Shown: positions 11,237 through 22,550, counted from the stretch's first letter. The stretch is 64,000 nt of DNA from Erinaceus europaeus (GCF_950295315.1 NC_080180.1:65088592-65152591), one strand, 5' to 3'. Numbers and translations: made by a program. Notes: generated by a model not told the origin, from the sequence alone.

Positions 11237-13212
11237 CTTAAAGGTAAAATAAAGAGTTTTTTGGGGGGAGAACAAACCTTTAGTTGCATTAACAGATGTA
11301 AAGAGAAGTATACAAGTTAAAAGCTTGTAAGCCAGTGAAATTTTATAAAGTGAATACATCGTGTGTGCACTCAGCACTTAGTCCTCTCCAGCTTCCTTCT
11401 CTTCACCTCAGCAATGCCCTCCCTGCTCAAGAAACTTATTATGAATCACTTATTGTCACGACCACACAAACCACAGAGTATTACTTTTACATTTGCTGGT
11501 ATCTTTTTAATTGAAGGCTTAATACCTATGTTGCTATGAACATAGGTGTACATAGATCTCTTTATACAGATGGGCTTGTTAGTTGCCTACGAACATAGAC
11601 CCCACACTAGAGAGGAATTGCGGAAACTGCAGTTTCTTGCTGTGCTACTTAGGAGTTGCTCTCTTGGCCTGACCTACCTCTGTGGGAAACTCCAGTCTAC
11701 ACATTCCCTGACAGTAGTGTACCTGTTTGGTGAGGATTGCCTCTGCTCAGGTTTTAGATTCCAGGTGAAGGAGCATTAGTTGTGTTATCCTCAGAAGTCA
11801 CCGAAGTTCTACAGTGAATGTACATCACATTAGGGTGCAGACACGCTGGCTGTGGCTGAAATTCTGGGCAAGCGGCCCCTGTAGGTCACTGGTTGGCTGC
11901 CTGCAACTCCAGAAACTCCGGAGTCTGATGGTGAAGTTCAGGCATGGAGCAAGCTTCCAAGACCCCTTGAGCCTGCCACCTTGTGGTGTGTGTCAGGAGT
12001 ATTTGCAGCGGTCACGCTGGAAGGGGACGCCCCTTCCTCTGGTGATGACAGGTACGGTGGGGTAGCTGCCCAAGAGGCAGATGAGTCTCCTGTCCTCAAA
12101 TTGTAGCTAAGCAGACAAACGGAACAGATCTATACGACTCTCTCTCACTCTCTCTCACACAGACACTTACTTGCTCACACACAGAAAAGCAACAAACCAA
12201 CTAACACAACACATACGTTCACAAAGAAATAAATACAAAACACAGACAAGAAAAGGAAGAGAGAAGAAATGAGATACAAATAGGCGTGTACAAATATACA
12301 CACCCCGTTGTGATGTCTGTGCTGCTGTGTAGAGCCTGGGTGGGTTGGTGGAAGGTAAGCAAGAAACTGCTCCCTTTATTACCAATGGGGAGGGTGGCAC
12401 TTGGGTCTGAGCAATCTTCTCCAAGTTCCCCTAATATCTATCTTTGCAAATCCCTGCTGTAGCTGTGAGTGTCTGGGGTAAAGACTGAGGTTGATGGGGT
12501 AGCTACCTGCTTGTTATAGCGGGCAGCCTAACAGCTCCGACCTGCTCTCTGCTCAGAACCAATCCCTGTGATCTGACTCTGCAGTAAGTCTAACTTGACT
12601 GCAAGCTGTATACTCAGAGGCTCTCAGAGTCCCCACCCACTTCTTTCCTCTGGCCACCGAGCTGTGTTGTAGGAGTGTGCGTCCTGTTGGTGTTGTCGTC
12701 TCTTAAGAGCCAGTCTAGGCACAACACGGGCAGGCAGGACTAGGGGAAGCTTGGCAGAAGGCCGCCCTCTCTGGGAGCTACAGTCAGTTCACTGCGACTC
12801 ACTCCTCAGACTTGCCCACAGGTTACTCTGAAATGGACTCTGAAAAAGATGTATTTTTAAAGCCTAGAATCAGTCACATGACTGTTGGTAAGGAAAACCG
12901 AAAGAAAAAGAGAAAACAAAAAAGAAAAAAAGAAAAACCATTGGCCAGTGGGGGAAATGGAGATATGAACTCAAATCTTTTCCTAGTTTTGCTTGTTTAT
13001 ACCCATTTCCTCTCTCTCTTCTGAGTAAACACTAGTAGATATTCAGGAGACCAAAGTTTAGTTTAACTATATGGATGTGACCCAGTTTCCTCTCTCTGTG
13101 CTTGGCTGCACTAGATATTCTAAAGCTTAACAGTATGGGTGCTAACAGTCTTCTCATGCTACGGTAGGTGTTTCAGTCGACAGCTCTTTCTCTACAGGAA
13201 TGTTAACTAAAG
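10881..13212. other. Single-copy DNA with two GC-richer patches
   Basis: I recognise no repeat or gene. The patches at about 11560-12090 and 12480-12830 are richer in G+C than the surroundings. The open frame at 11814-12065 has no recognisable motif. A short CT/CA run lies at 12137-12182. Confidence 0.45.
11205..11233 (+). repeat. (TG)n microsatellite
   Basis: An uninterrupted TG dinucleotide run of about 14 units. Confidence 0.95.
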
Positions 13213-13222
13213 TAGAGTTCTT

Positions 13223-13448
13223 GGGGCCGGGGGGTGGCGCACCTGGTTGATCACACATATTACAATGTGTAGGGACCCAGGTTCGAGTCCCCGGCCCCCA
13301 CTTGCAGGGTGAAAGCTTTGTGAGTGGTGAAGCAAAGCTGCAGGTGTCTCTCTGCCTCTCAGCACCCCCTTTCCTCTCAATTTCTGGCTGTCTCGATCCA
13401 ATAAATTAATAAAAGTAATAAATTTTTTTAAAAAAATTAAAAAAAGAT
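13223..13448 (+). repeat. SINE-B with perfect 10-bp TSD
   Basis: Full length, with head 'ggggccggggggtggcgcac', B box 'ggttcgagtcccc', CT-rich body and an AATAAA-rich tail. It is flanked by 'tagagttctt' at 13213-13222 and 13449-13458. A good in-window reference copy for the family. Confidence 0.95.
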
Positions 13449-13575
13449 TAGAGTTCTTTTTCCTGTGCCACTGATAGGTACAAATGAAAACAGTTTAACA
13501 CTAATAAACAATAACAGACACATCAATACCTTACCAGTAGTAGTTGTTAACTAGAATGTCTCAATAATAATAATA

Positions 13576-13680
13576 ATGATATATGTGTATATGTATATAT
13601 GTGTGTGTGTGTATGTATTCATCTATAGATAGATGGATAGATAGCTGGATGGATGTGTGGTTGGATGTATGGAAAGATAT
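13576..13680 (+). repeat. Compound TATG/TG/GATA/GGAT microsatellite
   Basis: A run that changes unit from TATATG to TG, then GATA, then TGGA, probably one expanding tract with successive mutations. Confidence 0.9.
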
Positions 13681-14092
13681 ATTATCTCTGCTTGCTCAGT
13701 TATAATACCCCAAATATTCTCCAGGGATAGAAGGCTATGGCTGGTTGATCAGGCCTCACTCCCTAGATAGCCTCTTTGAACAAATTCATGAAAGGGCCTT
13801 TGGGTACCCTTTTATTTGTGTTATAGGAACTGCTTATTGGCAGAGTTGATCCCCCCTCTTTAATTTTATTCTAGAAGCCTATAAGCAGTACACAGAAAAC
13901 TGTTTCCTACTGAAATCTGAGGTGCAGGTGACTTCTGGAATGTGGTCAGGGGGATTCTCCGGTGGGGGTGTGATGCAGAGGCCTGCGGACCCGCTTCCTC
14001 TTTGAATCAGCTGGCTTAGGGCTTAGCAGTGGGACACAAAGGCCAGAAAATTCACAATTTGCCTTTCTCGATTTTAGTACTCTTTGTTGTTT
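13681..14092. other. Single-copy DNA
   Basis: No family or gene is recognised. Confidence 0.45.
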
Positions 14093-14101
14093 CTCTGTGT
14101 T

Positions 14102-14439
14102 AATTTTTTTTTTTTTTTTTTTTGCCTCCAGGGTTATCACTGGGGCTCGGTGCCTGCACTATGAATCCACTGCTCCTGGAGGCCATTTTTTCCCACTTTG
14201 TTGCCCTTGTTGCCATTATTATTATTGTTATTACTGTTGTTGCTGGATAGGACAGAGAGAAATGGAGAGAGGAGGGGAGACAGAGAGGGAGAGAAAGACA
14301 GACACCTGCAGACCTGCTTCACCGCCTGTGAAGCGACTCCCCTGCAGGTGAGGAGCCGGGGGCTCAAACCGGGATCCTTATGCAGGTCTTTGCACTTTGA
14401 GCCACCTGCGCTTAACCTGCTGCGCTACAGCTGATCTCC
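14102..14439 (-). repeat. SINE-A long form with 9-bp TSD
   Basis: A complete minus-strand copy (tRNA head right, 3' module and T19 left). It is flanked by 'ctctgtgtt' at 14093-14101 and 14440-14448. The 3' module is present ('ggttatcactggggctcgg'). Confidence 0.93.
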
Positions 14440-14448
14440 CTCTGTGTT

Positions 14449-14949
14449 CTCTTAAGTCGCAAGATTCCTATGTGATTTCTGTGTACGCGCGTTTCTGCAG
14501 TTCCTCTCCTGCTGGCTTGGAAATCTTGTTTCCATTCAGAGATGCTGGGGTCTGAGGTGACTCCCTGAGGAGAAGCAGTCTCCAGTTGGCTCTGCCCCTC
14601 TTCCAAATGACTAAAACTTTAATAACCTAGGAGACTTAGGAGAGACACTGTTTTGTCCCATCAGAGAAACACCGTATTAGAATATTAAGGAGTATATTTT
14701 TCCTTTACTTTAAAGACATAAGAGGATTTAGAGACCTCTGTAACAGAAGACAGAAAACAAAGGATGGAAATGCTATTATTTTCCCCACCTCAACAACCAG
14801 TTGCTGTACACTTTACACTGTTTTTTTTTTTTTTTTGTTCTGCCTTAATTCACCTAGAATGTTGTGTGTGATTCTCATTGTTCCATAAAATATCACAAGA
14901 CTATATAAAGGCAAAACATGTGATGTTGAAACACCCCAAAATTCAATCT
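14449..14949. other. Single-copy DNA
   Basis: No gene or family is recognised. It contains a T17 run at 14820-14836. Confidence 0.45.
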
Positions 14950-15178
14950 GGAGCTGGGTGGTCATGGACCTGGGTAAACACACATGTTTACAAGGCATGA
15001 GAACCTGGGTTCAAGCCTCAGGCTCACACCTGTGTGTGTGTTTGGGGGGGGGGGTGCGGGGGCAGCTTCACAAGAGGTGAGGCTAGGCTGTGGGTATGTT
15101 CCTCTCTCCCTCTCTCCCTTCCCCTCCCCTTTCAAATTCTCTCTGTCCTGTCAAATAAAAATAAATCGAATGACAAAA
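14950..15178 (+). repeat. SINE-B, divergent
   Basis: Head 'gagctgggtggtcatggacc', B box 'ggttcaagcctc', an inserted TG/G10 run, a CT body, then 'ctgtcctgtcaaataaa'. Confidence 0.8.
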
Positions 15179-16212
15179 GGAACTCAGTCTGGCAATTACC
15201 TTAAGATATAAGATTCCAATGTACACATTTGGAAATTGTATTAAGATTTACATGGGCTAAGAAGAGAGTCGTTTTGGAGAATTTTAGACAAGGTGTATCC
15301 AGAAATGGTCTTTTCCTTGGCAGGTGCATTCCCAACCAGTGAAAAGGGAGAGTGAAAAAGTGTGGCATTTTGCTATCCTACACAAGAAAGTTAAGTCACA
15401 CTCAGTATCCGTGGAGAAAGACAGAGGGAAACAGCAAGACCTGAGTACCAGTAACAACATATTCTGCTGTAGAGTAAGGTCGAAGGTGATGGCTTAATAC
15501 ACAGTTTCAACTCAATCCACATAGCAGGCGCAAAGCAGTTAATCTAGTTAATTAGGCTGTTCATTTGATAAGCATGGCTGAGTGCAGTTTATTCAGTAGA
15601 AAATAATGATGATTTTGCTTATTAAGGATGGTTTAAATGTAGACAGAGAAAAAGGACGCACTGAAAGCGAAATGGTCCCCTATTAATCAGGGGCCCTGTT
15701 GGCAAAGCACCTGCAAACAAACAAACAGAAAACATTAGGGGAAAAGTATATATTGGGAATGGAGCAGATAGCTCATCGAAGTTTTAGGTGTGTTGACAAA
15801 ATAGGCAGGATGAACTGGAAGCAACTTTTGAAAGACAAGACAGGGCACGGGGAGGCAGGGGAGGGTCCTGGAGAGCAGGGAACATCGTTTTCACAGGCTG
15901 AGTTGGGCTAAGGTGCTAGGTGTGAAGTGGGAGGTGTTCCAATCAAGTAACTTCACCTGTAGGTTTCAGCAGGTCTGTGGAAAGCTGGCTCACGTGGGCA
16001 CAGGAGGGCTATAACGCAGGAGGGCCTGTGCACAAAAGGCCTTTTTTGGACTTATTCCAAAGGCCCTCAGGAAGTCTGTCCCCCAAACTTTGACTTTCTA
16101 ATTTCATTTCTGCACAAATCCTGCCTCAGAAACCAATCAAGGAAGAATTGAGAAACTGCACATCTGTCACACCCCTTATTTACATCCTCAGCGCCCATCA
16201 CTGATGGGGGGA
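15179..16212. other. Single-copy DNA
   Basis: No gene or repeat family is recognised. Confidence 0.45.
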
Positions 16213-16228
16213 TGAAGAAAAAATTATG

Positions 16229-16515
16229 GGGGTCGGGCAGTAGGGCAGTGGGTTAAGCGCAGGTGGCGCAAAGCTCAAGAACCGGCATAAGGGTCCCGGT
16301 TTGAGCCCCCGGCTCCCCACCTGCAGGGGAGTCGCTTCACAGGCAGTGAAGCAGGTCTGCAGGTGTCTGTCTTTCTCTCCCCCTCTCTGTCTTCCCCTCC
16401 TCTCTCCATTTCTGTCTGTCCTATCCAACAACGGTGACATCATCAACAACAACAATAATAACTACAACAACAATGAAAAACAACAAGGGCAACCAAAGGA
16501 AAAATAAATATAAAA
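16229..16515 (+). repeat. SINE-A short form
   Basis: Full length with a well-preserved tRNA head: box A region 'tagggcagtgggttaagcgc' and B box 'ggtttgagcccc', CT body, 'ctgtcctatccaacaa', then (CAA/TAA)n and 'acaagggcaacc' with an A-rich end. It lacks the 3' module of the long form. The flanks 'gaagaaaaaattatg' and 'aagaaaaaattttatg' are an imperfect TSD. Confidence 0.93.
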
Positions 16516-16529
16516 ACAAAGAAAAAATT

Positions 16530-16870
16530 TTATGTACACACCATGGAAGCCTTCATCAGTAAAGAAAGAGGAAGCCCTGTTATTTGCATCAGCAGGGCAG
16601 GACCTTGAGTGGAAGAAGCCAGCCAGCCAAAGACAAACGTCACATGACCTCGCTCACATGTGGAAGGTACAGAAAGTAGACAGACGACAGGAAGAAAACT
16701 AACTTGTGGGTTGTCAGAGCAAGTACTGATTCCCAGAAGGGAGGGGAGGGGAGGCTTGTGGATAAGGCGTAAGTTAGGACTCATGGGACACTGTGCTGCT
16801 TCCCAGTGCTGCACATCTGAAAACTATAGAATGGCACCGTGCAATGAGACTTCCGTAAAGATTTAACTTA
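16530..16870 (+). mobile_element. L1 3' end, old subfamily
   Basis: In plus orientation it shows the pan-mammalian L1 3' end: 'acaccatggaagcc', 'aggaccttgagtggaag', 'catgacctcgctcacatgtgg', 'gggaggggagggg', 'cacatctgaaaactat'. It is more diverged than the main 3' UTR family. Confidence 0.7.
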
Positions 16871-16883
16871 GAAAGATAGTGAA

Positions 16884-17075
16884 ATGGGGCCGGGTGGTGG
16901 CGCACCTGGTTAAGTGCGTGCTATAGTGCGCCAAGGACCAGGGTTCAAGACCCTGGTCCCCACCTGCAGGGGGAAGCTTCACAAGCGGTGAAGTAGAGCT
17001 GAAGACATCTCTCTTTCTCTCTCCCTTCCTATCTCTGTCTCTAGCCAGCAGTAAATAAATACATAAATAAATAGT
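16884..17075 (+). repeat. SINE-B
   Basis: Head 'ggggccgggtggtggcgcac', B box 'ggttcaagaccc', CT body, then 'agtaaataaatac' tail. The flanks 'atagtgaaatg' and 'atagtcaaatg' form a TSD with one mismatch. Confidence 0.9.
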
Positions 17076-17130
17076 CAAATGTGCAGAGCCAAAGAGTGTC
17101 TCATCAACTATACTCTGGCAAAACCAGTAT

Positions 17131-17195
17131 CTTCCTTCCTTCCTTCCTTCCTTCCTTCCTTCCTTCCTTCCTTCCTTCCTCCCTCCCTCCCTCCC
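17131..17195 (+). repeat. (TTCC)n microsatellite
   Basis: About 12 CTTC units followed by CCTC units. Confidence 0.97.
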
Positions 17196-19487
17196 TATTA
17201 CCCTGCAATAATGAAAGAGCAAACTACAACTGGAATCTGCACACTCAGGCTGAAAAACAGAAATTGAAGATGCCCCTATTCCTATTTGTATGATCTGTTG
17301 TTTTCGGTGATGACATTTAATGTTAATTGTACCTGTTTCTTTGAATGGCTTCTGAATGCAAGGACTAGAAATGTTGAGATCATCTACGAGGCTCACCTCT
17401 CTGTCTGGTGTTTTACGTCTGCTCCATAGCACATTTCCTGAAGGTTATGTGGGGTCTTGTGTATAAATGTGTTTGTGGGGGGAGGTGTGTGGGAAAATAC
17501 TGTGAACCTGCAGAGACGTTGAGCTATGGCATTCATCTGTCTCCTTCTCATCCTGATACGGACTCGCCATCCTAAACGCTGAGTTCACAGGGAGCAAGAA
17601 AAGGGTAAAAATCCACGGGGGCAGAAACAGCTCCATCGTTGGGTTACTGAGAATTCTAGCAGAGAAGAAAGTCATCAAGCCTCCACTTGGAAATTGTTAA
17701 GAGGAATGCTTACCATGTGTCACTTGTGAACAGTTGTGATGTTTGCTGCCAGTGTGTTTCCTATATTTTCTCCACACATTTCTTTATCAGATTAGACACC
17801 CCCTCCCTTATAAAATGCCTGCAAACACATCGCTAACAATATGAGCAGAAAAGGTCATTTAAGTTCAGGAGGAAGAATCAGAGAAACCAAGGTTTATTTT
17901 TACTGTCACGTTGCTCTCACAGGGATGTGTGAAAAAGAGTTGAGGCCAGTGCGGGCGGAAGAGAGAGAAGTCTAATCCTGTTTCTTCTCATCAGCCTTGT
18001 AAAACACCAGTTTACATCCTCAGTCAGAGGAAACTGCTTTAACTGTTGTTGGATGGATATATATATATATATATATACTATCCATGGAATATCCATGGAA
18101 TATATATGTCCCATGAACACTTAGAACAGTACCAAACACTGAGCTGCTGTTCCACTCACAGAATCCAGCTATACCTGCTATGCCCATAAATGAGGAATTG
18201 CTGAAGAAAGCAAACATCTTCTAGGGGACAAAGCTGAGCTGAGCTTGGAGTTTTGCCTGAGGCTGTTTTGCCTGGCCGGCTTCCCTCTGTAGATGTTCAA
18301 GTCCTGTGCTGTGGCAATCCTCTTGCTGAAAGGGAAGGTCTTCCTCCAGAAGCCCCCTGGAAAGCACTGCCATTATCTCCAACAGTTCTTTGAATTATTC
18401 TGATGATCTGCATATCATTCCATCAGCCAGTTTTCAAGCCACATTCTGGGCTCCACTGTTCATACCAGTAGCAATTATACAGAGAACTGATCCCCTAAAA
18501 GCAAGTTTTCTATATTCATCCCAACAAATGGCCGAGCCCCCGAATCATATCAGGACCGTTCCACACTTAGATGCTTGTGGAGGACCTAGGCAGAATGATT
18601 TCCATGGTCAGGTAGTAGAAATGCAGAGATTTCATGGACATTATTTAACAGGTAAATATACTGATAGATTTTGAAAGATGAATAAAAGAAGTACAGAAAG
18701 CTCTTTGCTCTCTCAAATATTTTTTTTTCTAAGTGTTCAGAGCAATTGAAGAGGACATTTAATTTCTTCACTTAGCATTATGGCTACTTAATTTATATTT
18801 GTGCTCACACATAATTGAAGAGAAATCCAGTTCTACGCTTCTAAGTGCTACACTTTAGGTAGCAACGTTGTACATCACACACAAATGCAGACTTTTTCTA
18901 TGGCATTTCTTGAAATGGTACCTCCAGAAAATTCAGGATTCCCTACTCAAAAGACCCATCTGGCCAAGAGCCAAGGGCTGCTATAAGAATAAACCGTTTT
19001 TAATCGGGTTGTTTAAAAAGATTGACAGCATGGCAGATCTGTGCCTGAAAGAAGAAAACAAAAGCCATTTTAGATGATGAACAGGATCATTGAGGGAGTC
19101 AGGGAGCTTGGGCCTGAGAGCAGGACAGGTGCGGACCCTACCCTTCAAGACGTCTTCCCTAATGCTTCCAAGAAGATTCTGGTAGAAGTTACAGTCTTTC
19201 ACGAGGCAACTCTGGGTGTGGTCTCAGTGCAGAACGTCAAGGCTGGCCTGACCCACAGCAACTGTTTGGGGTTTCTCTAGGCCGGCTCCTGGGATTCTGC
19301 CCGACTGTATGGAGAGCAGAGTGGAGGTGGTGGTGGTCACTGACAGAGGCTGCAGCCGGAGCAGGTGATAGGCGCTCCATGCCGTCTGCACTTACAGCAG
19401 GGCTTCTGGCCTCCTTTTTCTTCCTCTTCCCCACTTTTTTCCTCCTCCTTTCATCTCCTTCCTCTTCCTCCTGCTCTTCTACTTTTA
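17196..19487. other. Single-copy DNA, 2.3 kb
   Basis: No repeat family or gene is recognised. A (TA)n run lies at 18058-18077, followed by a duplicated 'atccatggaat' motif. The C/T-rich patch at 19420-19480 resembles an old degraded tail. Confidence 0.45.
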
Positions 19488-19598
19488 GTTTTTTCGAATT
19501 GTTTTATTGAGATATAAAAGAGATTTAATATTGTGTTAGCGTTACATTGATGTGCCATGGTGAGCATGGTAGCTGTGAATAGCTGTCATTTCTTCTTT
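19488..19598 (-). mobile_element. Old L1 3' UTR fragment
   Basis: The motif 'ttttattgagatataaaaga' followed by 'gcgttacattgatg' is the complement of the classical old mammalian L1 (L1M-type) 3' UTR. Confidence 0.55.
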
Positions 19599-19610
19599 TA
19601 AAGATTTTTG

Positions 19611-19895
19611 GGAGTTGGGCGATGGCGCAGCGGGTTTAGCGCATGTGAAGCCAAGCGCGAGGACCGGCCTAAGGCACCCGGTTCGAGCCCCCGGCTCCCC
19701 ATCTGCAGGGGGGTCGCTTCACAGGCGGTGAAGCAGGTCTGCAGGTGTCTGTCTTTCTCTCCCCCTCTGTCTTCCCCTCCTCTCTCCATTTCTCTTTGTC
19801 CTATCCAACAACAACAACATCAACAACCACAATAACTACAATAACAATAAAACAACAAGGGCAACAAAAGGGAAAATAAATTTAAAAATTTATTA
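19611..19895 (+). repeat. SINE-A short form
   Basis: Full length, with head 'ggcgatggcgcagcgggttt', B box 'ggttcgagcccc', CT body, 'tatccaacaacaacaacatc' and an A-rich end. Confidence 0.92.
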
Positions 19896-19904
19896 AAAAA
19901 ATTT

Positions 19905-19965
19905 TTAAACTTTATTTAATTTGATAGAACAGAGAGAAATTGAGAAGGAATGGATATATAGAGAT

Positions 19966-20042
<77 letters not shown>

Positions 20043-20170
20043 CAGAGAGACATATGTAGACCTGCTTCACTGTTTTCACTGTTTGTTTGCTGGTAGGGAC
20101 CAAAGGATTGAACCCAGGTCCTTGTGCATGGTAATATGTGCAGCTAACCAAGTACCTATTATCTCTAAAC
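19905..20170 (-). repeat. SINE-B with internal (TA)n(GA)n expansion
   Basis: In minus orientation: 'tgatagaacagagagaaat', then a TA run (about 19974-20005) and a GA run (20006-20041) where the CT body should be, then 'gacctgcttcactg', the B-box complement 'ttgaacccaggtcc' and the head. The microsatellite has grown out of the SINE body. Confidence 0.8.
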
Positions 20171-20199
20171 ATAAAACCCATGTTGTCCTAGAATGTCCA

Positions 20200-20546
20200 T
20201 TTTTTAATTTTATTTATTTATTTAATTCATTTATTTGTCTCCAGGGTTACTGCTAGGGCTGGTGCCTGCACTACGAATCCACTGCTCCTGGAGGCCATTT
20301 TTTTCCATTTTGTTGCCCTTGCTGTTGTTGTTGTTGTTGTTGTTGTTATTGTTGTCATTGATGTTGTTGGATAGGACAGAGAGAAATCAAGAGAGGAGGG
20401 AGACAGAGAGAAAGACAGAAACCTGCAGACCGCTTGTAAAGTGACTCCCCTGCCGGTGGGGAGCCGGGGGCTCGAACCAGGATCTTTCTGCTGGTCCTTG
20501 TGCTTTGCGCCATGTGCACTTAACCTGCTTCACTACAGACGGACCC
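20200..20546 (-). repeat. SINE-A long form
   Basis: Minus strand. The 3' module ('ccagggttactgctaggg') sits at the left, followed by an expanded (GTT)n, the CT-body complement and the B-box complement 'ggctcgaaccagg'. The head ends near 20546. Confidence 0.9.
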
Positions 20547-20587
20547 CTTTTTATTTTTATTATTTTTTATCCATTTTTTATTTGATT

Positions 20588-20760
20588 GTTTTGTCTTGAG
20601 AGAGAGAGAGAGAGAGAAGCACGGAAGAGAGGATGAAAGAGACCACAGCGTCTGAGCTCTCCTCAGTGTAGTGGTGCGTGGTTTCAGAAGTGGTTTGCAC
20701 ACAGGGAAGAAAGAACAAAGCACAGCCCAAGGGAGCTACCTTGCCATCCCAGACATCCAA
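20588..20760 (-). repeat. SINE-E (minus)
   Basis: A GA microsatellite-like block, then 'gagaccacagcg', 'agctctcctcagtgtagtgg' and 'gggagctacc'. The layout matches 1511-1665. Confidence 0.5.
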
Positions 20761-21149
20761 GGACTTTACAGCTTCTAATGGAAGCTATTTTATCATTATT
20801 TTGAAAATGAATTTAATAGATATTCTTTTAACTTGGGTCATGAGCTGGTTCAACCACACCCATCCCTTTGACTTTCACTGCATTCTTGCAGATGCATTAG
20901 TGATCACTAGCATTAAACTATTTTCTGTTTATAGCAGGTGGGAAGGAAGGAAAGGGATTTTCACAGACGCAAACTGATTAGAGGTCCTGTCTTCCCACAG
21001 ATGCTCGCCTTGCCCTTACACTGCTAAACCCTCTGTCACCACTCATTGTATTTCTGAAGGAAAACATGCAGTTATTCCATGTTTGCATATGACCAGACCA
21101 GGGTTCAGAGTGAGTCCGACAGTCTGACTTTTGCTTCAGAACTGAACAT
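20761..21149. other. Single-copy DNA
   Basis: No family or gene is recognised. The right edge is the probable 3' junction of the Vingi element. Confidence 0.45.
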
Positions 21150-21292
21150 CATCTTCTTCTTCTAGCGTTTGCCCTTCTTCCGTAGCCAGTCAACAGCATC
21201 AGGTTGAGCCTGATGTCAAGTTTCGAGACCTCCTTTGAATCTGGAGAGGTGGCAGTCGTTGACTATGTGGGTCTGTTGTTTTCGATGGGTTA

Positions 21293-21712
21293 TGTTGTTT
21301 TCGCCGGGCTGGCTTCACGGGCAGGTAACAGACGACCAGGGTCTCATGGCTGGGTTGTAGGCAGTATCTCTTTATTCATGCAGGACGCAGCGCAATCTAA
21401 GCCGAGCTGAGCTAAACTAAAGGTACAGTAAAACTCACAATGCTGTCTTTATATATACTTGCGAAGTAGGGTGGAAACAGGATGTGACATAGAGAGGGTG
21501 GAGAGAAAAGTGACTGGTGAAAATCAGAGTGTGACAAAGAGGGGGCAGATTAGGCGAGAATCCTATCACTGAACCACAAATGCCCTGGAGGGAGGGTGGA
21601 ACTTGTTAACAGTGGTTATGTAAATAGAATGAAGTGGTTATGTAAATAGAATAGTGTTAAGCAGGGAGGATTTAAACCAAATGAAACAGAAGGGGTCTCA
21701 TGCATACCAACA
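21293..21712 (-). mobile_element. Solo ERV LTR inserted in the Vingi element
   Basis: Read on the minus strand this is a complete LTR: it starts 'TGTTGGTATGC' and ends 'GGCGAAAACAACA' (TG...CA). It has a TATA box (21448-21457) and, about 75 nt downstream, an AATAAA poly(A) signal (21371-21376). It is about 42% along the same sequence as the LTR at 36891 with which it aligns throughout its length. The flanks 'tgggtt' (21286-21291) and 'tgggtc' (21713-21718) fit a 6-bp TSD with one change. There is a 20-bp internal tandem duplication ('tggttatgtaaatagaat', 21613-21650) absent from the other copy. No internal retroviral sequence remains, consistent with LTR-LTR recombination. Confidence 0.85.
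21549..21583 (-). other. tRNA-Gly(GCC) 5'-half-like segment in LTR U3
   Basis: Reading leftward from 21583, the first 32 nt match the 5' end of mammalian tRNA-Gly(GCC) at about 29 of 32 positions by eye. The match covers the acceptor strand, the D arm with box A ('TGGTTCAGTG') and the 5' anticodon stem ('ATTCTCGCCT'). The orientation is the same as LTR transcription. There is no B box, so it is not a tRNA gene. It lies in U3 upstream of the TATA box and is not a primer-binding site, which would match the tRNA 3' end in antisense. Confidence 0.75.
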
Positions 21713-22550
21713 TGGGTCATAGTCTGTCTGGAGCCGCATGGGCAGTTCGGGTCGTCTCTGGCTCCCCAGCGATGGAACATAGCGGCGCACCGGCCATGGC
21801 CTGTTCGATAGCGATTGAGGAGGGCCCAGTCATAACGTGCTAGGTCAAAGCCGGGTTGACGCTCGCAGGGGTCTGTGATGAGGTGTTTGTTCTTGACCTC
21901 AGCTGACTGCAACTCTGTTTCCAAGAGTCTGGAACAGAGAAGTTCAGTGTAGGCGTAGGGGACCAGATTGGGTGACGAGACGTCAAGCGTTGGACAGGGT
22001 GGGCGAACATATCCCCGTATATTGGCAGGTCCGGTCGAGCGTAGACGTGGGAAATGAACTTAGATGATGCCGCATCCCGACGAATATCTGGCGGGGCGAT
22101 GTTGCTAAGGACTGGCAGCCATGGAACCGGGGTGGAACGGATGGTTCCAGAAATGATCCTCACGGAGGAATATAATTTGGAATCGACCAAGTGGACATGG
22201 GGGCTACAGAACCATCCTGGGGCACAGTATTCTGCAGTGGAATAGCAGAATGCCAGAGAGGATGATCGTAGTGTGGAAGCGCTCGCGCCCCATGAGGAGC
22301 TGGCCAGTCTTGCAATGATGTGATTCCTCGTGCCCACCTTTGCTGCAGTTTTTATGAGATGATCGTGAAATGACAGGGTGCAATCGAGAGTAACGCCAAG
22401 ATAGACTGGCTGGGCTTCATGCCGGATTGTAGGTTATTCTATAAAGACAAGAGGAAATTTAATAGATAGATGAGGGACTGGGCAGAGAAGTGAGCTGGAG
22501 TAGGAACTATGAAGTTTGATATATTCCTAATTGTTTAAGAATACATATCT

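Larger units (their letters stand above)
21150..22440 (-). mobile_element. Vingi-type non-LTR retrotransposon, 3' part, split by an LTR
   Basis: The minus strand encodes the C-terminal part of a reverse transcriptase that is clearly not L1. Between 22337 and about 21930 it reads 'ASSSWGASASTLRSSSLAF', 'CYSTAEYCAPGW' and 'WLPVLSNIAPPDIRRDAAS'. After a frameshift near 21900 it continues with 'LLNRYRTGHGRCA' and the Cys motif 'CPCG' ... 'QTMTH' (about 21720). A solo LTR interrupts it there. Coding similarity resumes left of the LTR with 'HIVNDC' ... 'DAVDWLRKKGKR' and a stop (TAG) at 21162-21164, then a short (GAA)n tail. Vingi is an Ingi-related clade without RNase H that has been reported from hedgehogs. 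The 5' part (endonuclease and RT core) is missing. Assignment to Vingi rather than another Jockey/Ingi-group clade is from memory. Confidence 0.82.

Noticed and set aside
16229..16330. tRNA gene
   Set aside because: Box A and box B are present, but the cloverleaf is not maintained and the same head recurs in many SINE copies.
16863..17432. 189-codon open frame on the minus strand
   Set aside because: It runs through a SINE-B and a (TTCC)n microsatellite; the 'GRKEGRKEGRKE'-type stretch is the microsatellite in translation.
21549..21583. Functional tRNA-Gly gene
   Set aside because: Only the 5' half is present, with no B box or acceptor 3' strand.
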